The notes below the pieces were generated by a model. It was not told the origin of the DNA and ran no database searches. It worked only from the letters and a program-made list of their open reading frames with translations. A stretch of DNA of 29,354 nt from Syntrophaceae bacterium UBA1411. Lineage in GTDB: Bacteria; Desulfobacterota; Syntrophia; Syntrophales; Smithellaceae. How positions within the stretch are numbered: position 1 is the stretch's first letter; the number at the start of each line of letters is the position of its first letter. The translations under genes and the position numbers were made by a program. Below are positions 7,380 through 15,086 of this stretch, one piece after another. The DNA lies in NCBI GenBank assembly GCA_002304995.1, contig DBPV01000007.1:35768-65121 (forward strand), in the 5' to 3' direction.

Positions 7380-9887
7380 ATGAACATGGTTTTGACGCCC
7401 GAACACACGATGAAACAGCCGGGACCGCTGTCGGACCGCATCCGCTGGCTGCGGGATTACTATTTCCGGGGAACCGAGCGGGCCTGGAACAATGAATTCA
7501 CCGCCTGGACGACCGGCACGCCCTGGGACGTCATTTACAACGAACTGACGTTTTACATCGTTCCGGAAACCTATCCGCTGCTCGCCACGCTGGGCGCGTC
7601 CTATCTGCAGGCGGCCCGGCCGGTGGCGCTCGCTCCGGACTTCTGGAACTGGTCGCTTTCCGAACGGCGCGCCTGGTTCGTCCGCGAAACGATCGTGAAT
7701 TATGTGCCGCAGGAAATTCTGCCGGGCGACCTGATTGCCGGCGCCCGTTTCAACATCCAGACCTCGCTGTGTTTTACGGAGGCGGAAAGCCAACAATGGA
7801 CCCGGCAGGTCAAGGGAAAAAACGGCGCGCGGTCAAAAATGAAATGGTTTCACGACCACGGATACGGCAACGCCGGCGCCACCAGCGGCCATCTCATTCC
7901 GGGGCACGAACGGGCGCTCGCCCTGGGCTGGAAGGGCATTTACGCCGACCTGATGTCGGTCTACAACGCGCTTAAGCCGCAGGAGCGCGCCGGCGCCAAA
8001 GGCGCACAACTGCGCGCCATGATGACCGCCGCCACCATGGCGCGGGATCTGGCCGGAAAATACCGGTTGCTCTGCGAAAAGCTCGCCGCCGCCGAACCTT
8101 CCGCGGCGCGCCGGGCGGAGCTGCAAACCATGGCGGCCAACTTAAGCCGCGTGCCGTGGGAGCCGGCGGCCACCTTCTGGGAGGCCGTGCAGGCGTTGTG
8201 GTTCAACCACATGCTCGTGATGACGGATGAAAATTATCCGGGCGCGGGCGTTTCGCTGGGGCGCATCGACCAGTACCTTTATCCCTACTACGAAAAATCC
8301 CTCCGCGACGGCATGCCGCGCGAATGGGCCAAGGAAATTCTGAAATGCTTCTGGATCCACGCCAACACGGCTTACGACGCGATGATCCGCAACGGCAACC
8401 AGGGCATCACCGCCGGCTTCGGCCAGCTCGTCACGCTGTCGGGCCTGGGCGCCGGCGGCGAGGACATGACCAACGCGCTGACCTATGTCCTCCTGGAAGT
8501 CATCGACGAAATGTCGCCGATCCTGGAGCCCAAACCCAACGTGCGCCTGCACCGGCAAAGCCCCGACGCGCTGCTTGATAAAATCGTCGCCATGATCGCC
8601 TCGAGCCAGGGCGCTCCGTTCCTGCTCAACTTCGACGAACGCTCCATGGCCGGCATGATGCGCGAGGCCCGGCTGGCGGGGCTTTCCCACCTGATTACCG
8701 AAGGCAACGTGCACGAGTACGCGCCCGTCGGCTGCCTGGAAAACACCATGGTCGGCAACGACCGCTCCGGCACCGTCGACAACAACATCAACCTGCTCAA
8801 GGCCGTGGAACTGGCGCTCACCGGCGGCAGGGATCTGCTGCCCTTCACCGATCCGATGACCGGGAAAACCGAGCCCATCCGCCAGGACGGCCCGCGCACG
8901 CCCGATGCCGCTTCGCTGAAAACCTGGGAAGATTTCTGGCAGGCTTATGCCGTTCAGACGCGCTGCATCATCGAAAAATGCGCAAACCTTTATGAAACAT
9001 CCGAAGCGATCCGGGCGCGATTCTTTCCCACTCCGTATCTGTCCTGTCTGGTAAAGGGCTGCGCCGAAAAAGGCCTGGATGTTACGCAGGGGGGCGCCGA
9101 AATCAGCTTCACCACGCTCGAAGCCGTCACCTTCGCCACAACCGTCGATTCGCTTCTGGCCGTCCGGTACCTGGTCTTCGACCGCCGGATCTGCACGCTG
9201 CCCGAACTCGTGGCGGCGCTTCAGGCCAACTGGCGCGGCTATGAAGTTCTCCAGGCGCAGGCGAAAAACCGCGCGCCCAAATACGGCCGCGACGACGACG
9301 CGGCGGACGCGCTGGCCCGGCAGGTCATGGAACTGTGGTGCGGCGAAACCTGGCGTCACAAAACCAGGTCGACCAACCGTCAGTTTCGGCCGGGCATGCT
9401 GAGCTGGAATTACTGGGCCGGCGACGGCTACATCCTGGCGGCGAGCGCCGACGGGCGAATGCGGGGCCAGTTCCTCTCCAACGCCATCTGTCCGTCCAAC
9501 GGCGCGGACATTCACGGTCCGACCGCCAATACCAACTCCGTCGGGAAGGTGCTGGGCGGAAAGGCTCCGGACGGAGGCGACTGGCTGGATTACATCAATT
9601 TTCTGCCCAACGGCGCCAGCCACACCATCACGTTCAACCCCTCCATCCTCGCAGATCCGGCCCACCGCGACAAGTTCAAGGCGTTTCTGAGAGGCTACGC
9701 GCAAAACGGCGGCACCGCATTGCAGATCAACCTGCTCGATCCCGACATGCTGCGCGACGCGCAGGCGCATCCGCAGGACTACCGGCACCTCCTCGTGCGC
9801 ATCACCGGCTACAATGCGTATTTCACCACCGTGGGCCGCGAGCTGCAAAACGAGGTGATCGAACGCGTCAGTCACCGAAAATTTTAA
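7380..9887 (+). CDS. glycyl radical enzyme (pyruvate formate-lyase superfamily), substrate unassigned
   Basis: 835 residues from ATG 7380, which follows GGGGAGG by six bases; a TTG at 7374 also keeps the frame but is too close to it. The PFL domain fills most of the protein. Cys452 in PVGCLENTMVGND is the thiyl residue and Glu454 two positions later gives the C-x-E arrangement found in dehydratase, lyase and decarboxylase members, unlike the CC pair of pyruvate formate-lyase. Gly810 in RITGYNAYFTTVGREL, 25 residues from the end, is the radical site. The Cys-Gly separation of 358 is longer than I recall for the dehydratases (near 330) and approaches 4-hydroxyphenylacetate decarboxylase. No microcompartment genes or small subunit lie nearby. 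The enzyme is strictly anaerobic and depends on the activase encoded next. Confidence 0.93.
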   Translation: MNMVLTPEHTMKQPGPLSDRIRWLRDYYFRGTERAWNNEFTAWTTGTPWDVIYNELTFYIVPETYPLLATLGASYLQAARPVALAPDFWNWSLSERRAWFVRETIVNYVPQEILPGDLIAGARFNIQTSLCFTEAESQQWTRQVKGKNGARSKMKWFHDHGYGNAGATSGHLIPGHERALALGWKGIYADLMSVYNALKPQERAGAKGAQLRAMMTAATMARDLAGKYRLLCEKLAAAEPSAARRAELQTMAANLSRVPWEPAATFWEAVQALWFNHMLVMTDENYPGAGVSLGRIDQYLYPYYEKSLRDGMPREWAKEILKCFWIHANTAYDAMIRNGNQGITAGFGQLVTLSGLGAGGEDMTNALTYVLLEVIDEMSPILEPKPNVRLHRQSPDALLDKIVAMIASSQGAPFLLNFDERSMAGMMREARLAGLSHLITEGNVHEYAPVGCLENTMVGNDRSGTVDNNINLLKAVELALTGGRDLLPFTDPMTGKTEPIRQDGPRTPDAASLKTWEDFWQAYAVQTRCIIEKCANLYETSEAIRARFFPTPYLSCLVKGCAEKGLDVTQGGAEISFTTLEAVTFATTVDSLLAVRYLVFDRRICTLPELVAALQANWRGYEVLQAQAKNRAPKYGRDDDAADALARQVMELWCGETWRHKTRSTNRQFRPGMLSWNYWAGDGYILAASADGRMRGQFLSNAICPSNGADIHGPTANTNSVGKVLGGKAPDGGDWLDYINFLPNGASHTITFNPSILADPAHRDKFKAFLRGYAQNGGTALQINLLDPDMLRDAQAHPQDYRHLLVRITGYNAYFTTVGRELQNEVIERVSHRKF

Positions 9888-9898
9888 GGCGGAAAGTT

Positions 9899-10906
9899 AT
9901 GACCCGGCATCCGGCGCCCCAGGGAACGATTCTGGAGATCCAGCGCATGTCCACCGAGGACGGCCCCGGCATCCGCTCGACGGTTTTTTTCAAGGGCTGC
10001 TCTCTGTCCTGCGGCTGGTGCCACAATCCGGAAAGCATCCGCCCCGAGCCGCAGATCCAGTGGCTGAAGACGGCCTGCATCGGCTGCCGCCTCTGCCTCG
10101 ACGCCTGCCCGCAAAAAGCGCTTACCCGCGCTGCAAACGGGGATATCGTTATCGACCGGAAGCTTTGCCTGGGCTGCGGCACATGCGCGGAGGTCTGCCC
10201 GTCGGCCGCCATGGAGCTTCTGGGAAAAAAATGGACCGTTTCGGCGCTCGCGGACGAACTCGTCAAGGACCGGGCCTTTTTCGAAACATCCGGCGGCGGC
10301 GTGACGCTGTCGGGCGGAGAAGCGGCCCTGCAGCATGACTTCTGCCTGGCCCTGCTCCGGGAGCTCCGGGCCAGGGACATCGCGACGGCCCTCGACACCT
10401 GCGGGCAGTTGTCCGCAAAGGCGCTTACGGATCTCCTGCCTTACGTCGACGTGCTGCTTTACGACCTCAAGGAAATCGATCCGCAAAAACACCGCGCCTT
10501 CACCGGCCGGGACAATGAAAAAATTCTGGCCAACGCCGTTTTGGCGGCGCGGTTTAAAAAGGAGCGCCCCTACCCCAAAACCCTCTGGCTCCGCACGCCG
10601 ATCATTCCGGAAGCGACCGACACGGCGGACAATCTGCGGGGGCTCGGCGACTTCATCCGCGAACGGTTGGGAAACGCCGCGGACCGCTGGGAGCTTTGCG
10701 CCTTCAACAATCTGTGCCGGGACAAGTATCTGCGCCTGGGACTGGACTGGCCCTATGCCGGAAAATCCCTTCCCGAAAAATCGCAGATGGAGGAGCTTGC
10801 CGCCGTCGCTCAAAGCCGCGTCCCGTCGCTGGCCGTCTCCTGGAGCGGATCCGTGCGCCTGGCGGACCGGGCAGGGGGAAAAAATAAAACAGCGCGCGGG
10901 TGCTGA
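9899..10906 (+). CDS. glycyl radical enzyme activating enzyme (radical SAM, two extra 4Fe-4S clusters)
   Basis: 335 residues. Cys34, Cys38 and Cys41 in FKGCSLSCGWCHNPES are the CX3CX2C ligands of the radical SAM cluster. A ferredoxin-like insert carries two further sets, Cys60/63/66/70 (CIGCRLCLDACP) and Cys90/93/96/100 (CLGCGTCAEVCP), as in activases of choline, glycerol and arylacetate-type enzymes. TSGGGVTLSGGEAALQ is the family SAM-binding motif. It would abstract hydrogen from Gly810 of the neighbouring enzyme. The frame stays open far upstream over the enzyme gene, but the ATG at 9899 begins the conserved domain, lies 11 bases after the previous stop and follows AAGGCGGAAAG, so it is the right start. 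Confidence 0.94.
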   Translation: MTRHPAPQGTILEIQRMSTEDGPGIRSTVFFKGCSLSCGWCHNPESIRPEPQIQWLKTACIGCRLCLDACPQKALTRAANGDIVIDRKLCLGCGTCAEVCPSAAMELLGKKWTVSALADELVKDRAFFETSGGGVTLSGGEAALQHDFCLALLRELRARDIATALDTCGQLSAKALTDLLPYVDVLLYDLKEIDPQKHRAFTGRDNEKILANAVLAARFKKERPYPKTLWLRTPIIPEATDTADNLRGLGDFIRERLGNAADRWELCAFNNLCRDKYLRLGLDWPYAGKSLPEKSQMEELAAVAQSRVPSLAVSWSGSVRLADRAGGKNKTARGC

Positions 10907-10932
10907 AATCCCGCAAGGAAAGGAAGAATTTC

Positions 10933-11781
10933 ATGACCAGCAAGTACAAATTTTCGCCGGACGACCGGAAGGCCTTTGCGCCGGCGGAGAAGATCGGGCT
11001 TGTCGCCGTCGCCACGCCGGAAGGCCTCCCGCACCTGTCTTTACTGACGTCGCTCATGGCGCCCGCTCCGACGCAGTTGACCGTCGGAGAATTCTGCAAG
11101 GGAGCGAGCAAAGACTTTATGGCGCAGACGCGCAAAACAGGCTTTGCCGTTGTGACGCTCGATAAAAAGTTCTGGCGGGGAAAGGCGCTCTGGACGCACC
11201 TCAAGAAGGAGGGACCGGAATACGAAATTTACAATCTGCTGCCGATGTTCCGCTACAACACGTATTTCGGCATCCATACCGTTCACTATCTGGATTTGAA
11301 GGAAACCAGCGCGGGCGCGCCTCTGCCGATGGCGTCCATCGTACGTTCGGCGCTTTTCACGCGGCTGGCGAAAGGGGCGGCCGCAGCCGGCGGCGAAAAT
11401 CCCCGCGTGCTGTCGTTTTTCGGCGAGGCCCTGTTCAACCGTCTCGACGCCCTCAAGTTTCTGTCCTATGTCGGCGCGGACGGCTATCCCGTCGTGATTC
11501 CCGTGATCCAGTGCCAGGCTGCGGACAACCGCCGGCTGGCCTTTTCTCCGGGCGCCTTTTCCACGGAGCTTGGCCGCCTCGAACCCGGCATGACGCTCGC
11601 CGTTTTGGGTCTCACCATGCAAATGGAAAGCGTGCTGGTGCGGGGCGTCTTCAACGGCTTTCGGCGTTTCCGCGGCGTGACGCTGGGCACGCTCGACATT
11701 GCCTGGGTGTATAATTCCATGCCGCCCAATGCAGGCCAAATTTATCCGCCCGTGCCGCTTTCCGCCGTTGTCAATTTCTGA
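10933..11781 (+). CDS. split-barrel flavin-binding-fold protein (PPOX-like), role unknown
   Basis: 282 residues from ATG 10933, preceded by AAAGGAAG; the open frame extends upstream to 10900 but lacks a better signal there. Residues about 12-40 (EKIGLVAVATPEGLPHLSLLTSL) and about 177-200 (LSYVGADGYPVVIPVIQCQ) look like two copies of the start of a pyridoxamine-phosphate-oxidase-like split barrel, suggesting a duplicated domain that binds FMN or another cofactor. It lies 26 bases after the activase on the same strand and closes the operon. A redox or protective role for the glycyl radical system, or a reaction on its product, is possible, but nothing in the sequence proves it. Confidence 0.75.
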   Translation: MTSKYKFSPDDRKAFAPAEKIGLVAVATPEGLPHLSLLTSLMAPAPTQLTVGEFCKGASKDFMAQTRKTGFAVVTLDKKFWRGKALWTHLKKEGPEYEIYNLLPMFRYNTYFGIHTVHYLDLKETSAGAPLPMASIVRSALFTRLAKGAAAAGGENPRVLSFFGEALFNRLDALKFLSYVGADGYPVVIPVIQCQAADNRRLAFSPGAFSTELGRLEPGMTLAVLGLTMQMESVLVRGVFNGFRRFRGVTLGTLDIAWVYNSMPPNAGQIYPPVPLSAVVNF

Positions 11782-11801
11782 AGTCCGCCGCGCCACGGGA
11801 C

Positions 11802-12455
11802 TTAAAAGTGGTACTGGATGCCGGCGCTGAAGGCGTGCGTGCTAAAAGGCTCTCCCGACAAAAGCGCGCCGCCCGTTTCAAACTCCGGCCCGTTCATGCC
11901 GGCAAAGCGGTATCCGGCCGTCAGCCGCCAGGCGTCCGAAAGCATCCAGGACAGGCCGGCCATCAGCCGGTAGGTAAAGAGATTGCAGAGGCCCTCGGTC
12001 GGAGGAAAATTGGCGAGCCGAATGTCGCGGGCCTCGAAGCGGACCACACCCGCCCCCACACCCACGTAAGGCCGCAGGCGAACGCCTGTGGGAATATCGT
12101 AAAAAACATTCACCACCGCGCCCCACAGATTATAGTGCCCCGACAGATCGCCGCCGCCTCCGGCAAAGCGGATATCGCTTGCTTCGTGACGGCCGTACGT
12201 CACCTCTCCTTCAATCCGGAAATCGCGGCGGCGGTAGCCCAGCCCCGCGCCGATTTCCCATCCCCATTCCGCTTTCGTTTCGGCGGGGGAAAGACCGGGC
12301 GAGGTCGTCTCCACGAAAAAAGGGAAAACGGCTGAGGGCGCGACAGAAACGTAAAATCCCCCCGCCGGAGCCGGCTTCTGCTGACCGGCGGCGCAACAGA
12401 CTGCCGCTGCCAGCAAAAGATAAAATACCGACAGACACAGCGTAAAAAATTTCAA
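11802..12455 (-). CDS. outer-membrane beta-barrel protein (OmpA/OmpW-like size)
   Basis: About 217 residues. I place the start at TTG 12455, so that the protein begins with a normal signal peptide (basic residue, hydrophobic stretch FFTLCLSVFYLLLAAAV, then small residues near CCAAG). GGGAGAGG lies about 11 bases before it; an ATG at 12488 would add 11 polar residues in front and has no ribosome binding site. The mature part alternates polar and hydrophobic residues in strand-like runs with glycine turns (GYRRRDFRIEGEVTYGRHE, RLTAGYRFAGM) and ends in YHF, the terminal aromatic signature recognised by the BAM machinery. Probably an 8-stranded barrel. It converges with the flavin-fold gene, leaving 20 bases between them, and no clear terminator is present there. 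Confidence 0.82.
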   Translation of the reverse strand: MKFFTLCLSVFYLLLAAAVCCAAGQQKPAPAGGFYVSVAPSAVFPFFVETTSPGLSPAETKAEWGWEIGAGLGYRRRDFRIEGEVTYGRHEASDIRFAGGGGDLSGHYNLWGAVVNVFYDIPTGVRLRPYVGVGAGVVRFEARDIRLANFPPTEGLCNLFTYRLMAGLSWMLSDAWRLTAGYRFAGMNGPEFETGGALLSGEPFSTHAFSAGIQYHF

Positions 12456-12524
12456 GGTATCCGTTTCCTCTCCCTGCCGGTTGCTCATCCGGCGCCGGCT
12501 AAACGAAGCCGGCCCGATGCGCCG

Positions 12525-14252
12525 TCAGCGGTCCGACAGCTTGTTTGTCTTTTGCCGATACATCCGTTCGTCGGCCCGGCTCATAAGTTCATCGAGCGAG
12601 CAGGGATGATCGGGATCGTACGGCGCCACGCCCTTGCTCAGGCCGAGCGGATAGCCGCGGCTCTGGCCCTGGTTGCGCCGGTCGAGGATCTCCTGAACAC
12701 GGGCTGACAGCAGGCCGCCGGCCGCCGCCGTGGCATTGGTGACCAGAACGGCAAATTCATCTCCTCCGATGCGGCCGATGACGTCCGATTCCCGAAAAGC
12801 CGATTTGAGGATTTCCGCCACTTCCACAAGCGCCCTGTCCCCTTCCTGGTGTCCGAAGGTGTCGTTGATTTCCTTCAACTTGTCAAGATCGGCAAAAAAG
12901 AGCAGCATCGCCTGGCGGGTCCGTACGGCGATTTTGCGGTGCTGCTCGGAGAAGGCAATAAATCCGCGCCGGTTGTACAGACCGGTCAGTTCGTCGGTGA
13001 TGGAAATGACGCGGAGCTTTTCCTCCAGCTGCTTGCGCTCGGTGATGTCGCGGGCGATTCCCCGGAAACCGGTCGGTTCGCCTTTGGTGTTGCGGATCAG
13101 CGCCACGGATATTTCGTCGAAATGACGGGCGCCGTCCTTCTTGATGAGTTCAATCGCTTGCGCCCTGACCGGAATGCCCGTTTTATAAACACCGTAGAAA
13201 AGATTGAACAGCAACGCCGCGTTTTTTTCGTCCGCGTACTGATGATGATTCATGCCGATGATTTCTTCGCGGCTGTAACCGAGGTTGCGGCATTCCGCCT
13301 CGTTGACAAAGGTGAGATGTCCTCTGAGATCCGTTTCGAAATACCCGTCTTCGATCTGCTCAATGATGGTGCGGTACCTTTCTTCGGACTGGCGGATTCT
13401 CTCTTCCATCTGCCGGCGCTCGGTGACATCCCGGGAAATGCCGCGAAAGCCTATGGGATTTCCCCGGTCGTCGCGGATCAGGGCGACCGAGATTTCGGAA
13501 AATCCCCGCGTTCCATCCTTCCGGATGATTTCAAAGGCATATTTCTGAATTCTTTTTCCGGTCCGGTAGAGCTCCAGATAGTGGCGGGTCAAGGCCTGAA
13601 AGGTTTCTTCGTCCATGTACCTTCTGCCGTTCATCCCGATCAGCTCTTCACGGGTATAGAGGAGATGGCGGCTGATTTCGTCGTTGACCAGGGTGAAATT
13701 GCCGGCCAGATCGATTTCGTAATAGCCGTCGTCGATATTTTCCAGGATGTTGCGGTATTTTTCCTCGCTGCGGCGGAGCGCCTCCTCCATGCGTTTGCGT
13801 TCAGTGATGTCGCGCACGATGGCCCGCAGGTTGCCGTCCGGGTCTTTCCAGGCATTGGCCGAGACGATAATGATGCTGCCGTTCTGCCGCCTGAGCGGAC
13901 GCTCGAAGCGGAGCGCCTCGCCGCATTGCAGGTCGGCCAGGCGTTTGAGGCCGTCGGGCATCGAAGTATCCGGGTAGGTGTCGAGAATGTTGAGCTTCAG
14001 GCACTCGTCCGGTCCGACGCCCAGCATCCGGCAAAACGCCGCATTGACGAAAAGAAACCGGCCCTCCCCGTCGATCGTAAAAATGCCGTCGGGCGCATGC
14101 GCGACGAGCTGCTGATACTGCGCATCTCTTTTGCGGATTTCGCCTTCTGCGCGCCGGTGCAGGGCGGCCAGTTCTTCCAGTTCCGCAATTTTCTTTTGCA
14201 GCAAAGCATTCTCTGCGAGCAGTTTCCGCACATTTTCAGCTTGATCGCTCAT
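12525..14252 (-). CDS. triple-PAS diguanylate cyclase
   Basis: 575 residues. An N-terminal coiled coil (about 5-45) is followed by PAS domains at about 45-155, 165-283 and 290-408; each ends in the DITERK-type linker (DITERKRMEE, DVTERRQMEE, DITERKQLEE). The GGDEF domain spans about 413-573 and has intact RIGGDEF (active site 496-500). Arg487 and Asp490 form the RxxD inhibitory site exactly five residues before GGDEF, so product feedback by c-di-GMP is expected. There is no membrane segment; the protein is cytoplasmic. The ATG at 14252 is preceded by AAGGGAG. It stands alone, 225 bases from the nitroreductase gene; that gap holds a GCCCGG/CCGGGC hairpin and an imperfect AACCGTCC/GGACGGTT hairpin but no gene I can support. 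Confidence 0.93.
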   Translation of the reverse strand: MSDQAENVRKLLAENALLQKKIAELEELAALHRRAEGEIRKRDAQYQQLVAHAPDGIFTIDGEGRFLFVNAAFCRMLGVGPDECLKLNILDTYPDTSMPDGLKRLADLQCGEALRFERPLRRQNGSIIIVSANAWKDPDGNLRAIVRDITERKRMEEALRRSEEKYRNILENIDDGYYEIDLAGNFTLVNDEISRHLLYTREELIGMNGRRYMDEETFQALTRHYLELYRTGKRIQKYAFEIIRKDGTRGFSEISVALIRDDRGNPIGFRGISRDVTERRQMEERIRQSEERYRTIIEQIEDGYFETDLRGHLTFVNEAECRNLGYSREEIIGMNHHQYADEKNAALLFNLFYGVYKTGIPVRAQAIELIKKDGARHFDEISVALIRNTKGEPTGFRGIARDITERKQLEEKLRVISITDELTGLYNRRGFIAFSEQHRKIAVRTRQAMLLFFADLDKLKEINDTFGHQEGDRALVEVAEILKSAFRESDVIGRIGGDEFAVLVTNATAAAGGLLSARVQEILDRRNQGQSRGYPLGLSKGVAPYDPDHPCSLDELMSRADERMYRQKTNKLSDR

Positions 14253-14476
14253 GAGTCGCTCCCTTGCCGCAACCGACGCCGTTGATTGAAAACCGCTGAG
14301 AAACCGTCCTTGTCAGACAGATCCGGACGGTTCTGAAAGTAGTCCACAATCGGGGAAAAGTCAAAGCCATTTCTGCCCGGATTTTCTGCCGGGCTCTTCA
14401 CCGTAGTCGGCCGTTTACCGCCGCACAGCAAGCGCGTTCGTGCGCAGTCGATTCCCCGAACACTTTCAGTGAGGCA

Positions 14477-15076
14477 TCACACCGGGGCAGGCGCACCCGA
14501 ACTGAATTTCCCCTCCATAGCAATTTCCCCGAGCCTCTTGCGCGGCGACGGAAATTCGCGCTCCTGCTGATAGGCGGGCAGATCCTCTTTTTTGCCGTGC
14601 CGGCCGATGGCGATCATGGCCTCCACGGCATGATCGTCCGGCACGCCGAGTTCGCTTTTGGCCCGCTCGTAGTCGAATCCCTGCATGCCGTGCACGACGA
14701 GATCGAGAAGCGATCCCTGCAGGGCCAGGCTGACCCACGCGGCGCCCGTGTCATACGAATGCGTGCGGGCGGGCTTCCCCGAATCGAACGTGGTTTTGGA
14801 AACGACCACGACGAGCACAGCGGCGTTTTTTGCCCAGCCCCGGTTGCCCTCGGCAAGCAGGCTGAAAAAAAGGTCCCAGGCAGGCGTGTTCCGGCGGGCG
14901 TAGATGAACCGCCAGGGCTGGTTGTTGTTGGAGGAAGGCGCCCAGCGCGCCGCTTCGAAAAGCGTCCGGAGCGTCGCCTCGTCAATTGCCTCGCCCGACA
15001 TGGCGCGCGGCGACCAGCGGTTGATAAAGAGTTCGCTTACGTCATTTTCTCTTTTGCGAAAATCGGCTACCTTCAT
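14477..15076 (-). CDS. nitroreductase family protein
   Basis: 199 residues of the FMN-dependent nitroreductase fold. The N-terminal block FINRWSPRAMSGEAIDEATL and the FMN-contacting ARWAPSSNNNQPWRFIYA are classic, as is the later AAWVSLALQGSLLDLVVHGMQGF helix; MIAIGRHGKKEDLP near the C-terminus resembles the family's usual IG-x-P-x-3-LP stretch. Members reduce nitro groups, quinones or flavin-linked substrates with NAD(P)H; the physiological substrate is not evident. GAGAGG seven bases before ATG 15076 supports the start. The gene begins 10 bases after the stop of polX and is likely co-transcribed with it. Confidence 0.9.
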   Translation of the reverse strand: MKVADFRKRENDVSELFINRWSPRAMSGEAIDEATLRTLFEAARWAPSSNNNQPWRFIYARRNTPAWDLFFSLLAEGNRGWAKNAAVLVVVVSKTTFDSGKPARTHSYDTGAAWVSLALQGSLLDLVVHGMQGFDYERAKSELGVPDDHAVEAMIAIGRHGKKEDLPAYQQEREFPSPRKRLGEIAMEGKFSSGAPAPV

Positions 15077-15086
15077 TTTTCACCTC

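Noticed and set aside
8142..9875. 577-codon open frame on the minus strand opposite the glycyl radical enzyme
   Set aside because: Antisense shadow caused by high GC at third positions. It has no domain and no ribosome binding site, and the plus-strand gene is certain.
9335..9898. Upstream extension of the activase reading frame
   Set aside because: It overlaps the glycyl radical enzyme gene in another frame and has no domain. The conserved activase starts at 9899.
11782..11801. AAGTCC/GGACTT hairpin between converging genes as a terminator
   Set aside because: No T-run follows on either strand.
12230..12240. Second ops-like sequence GGCGGTAGCCC
   Set aside because: It lies antisense within the outer-membrane protein gene, lacks the final T and is probably a chance match in GC-rich coding DNA.
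14249..14431. 60-codon minus-strand frame between the nitroreductase and diguanylate cyclase genes
   Set aside because: It has no ribosome binding site, no known pattern and overlaps hairpins; I treat the gap as non-coding.
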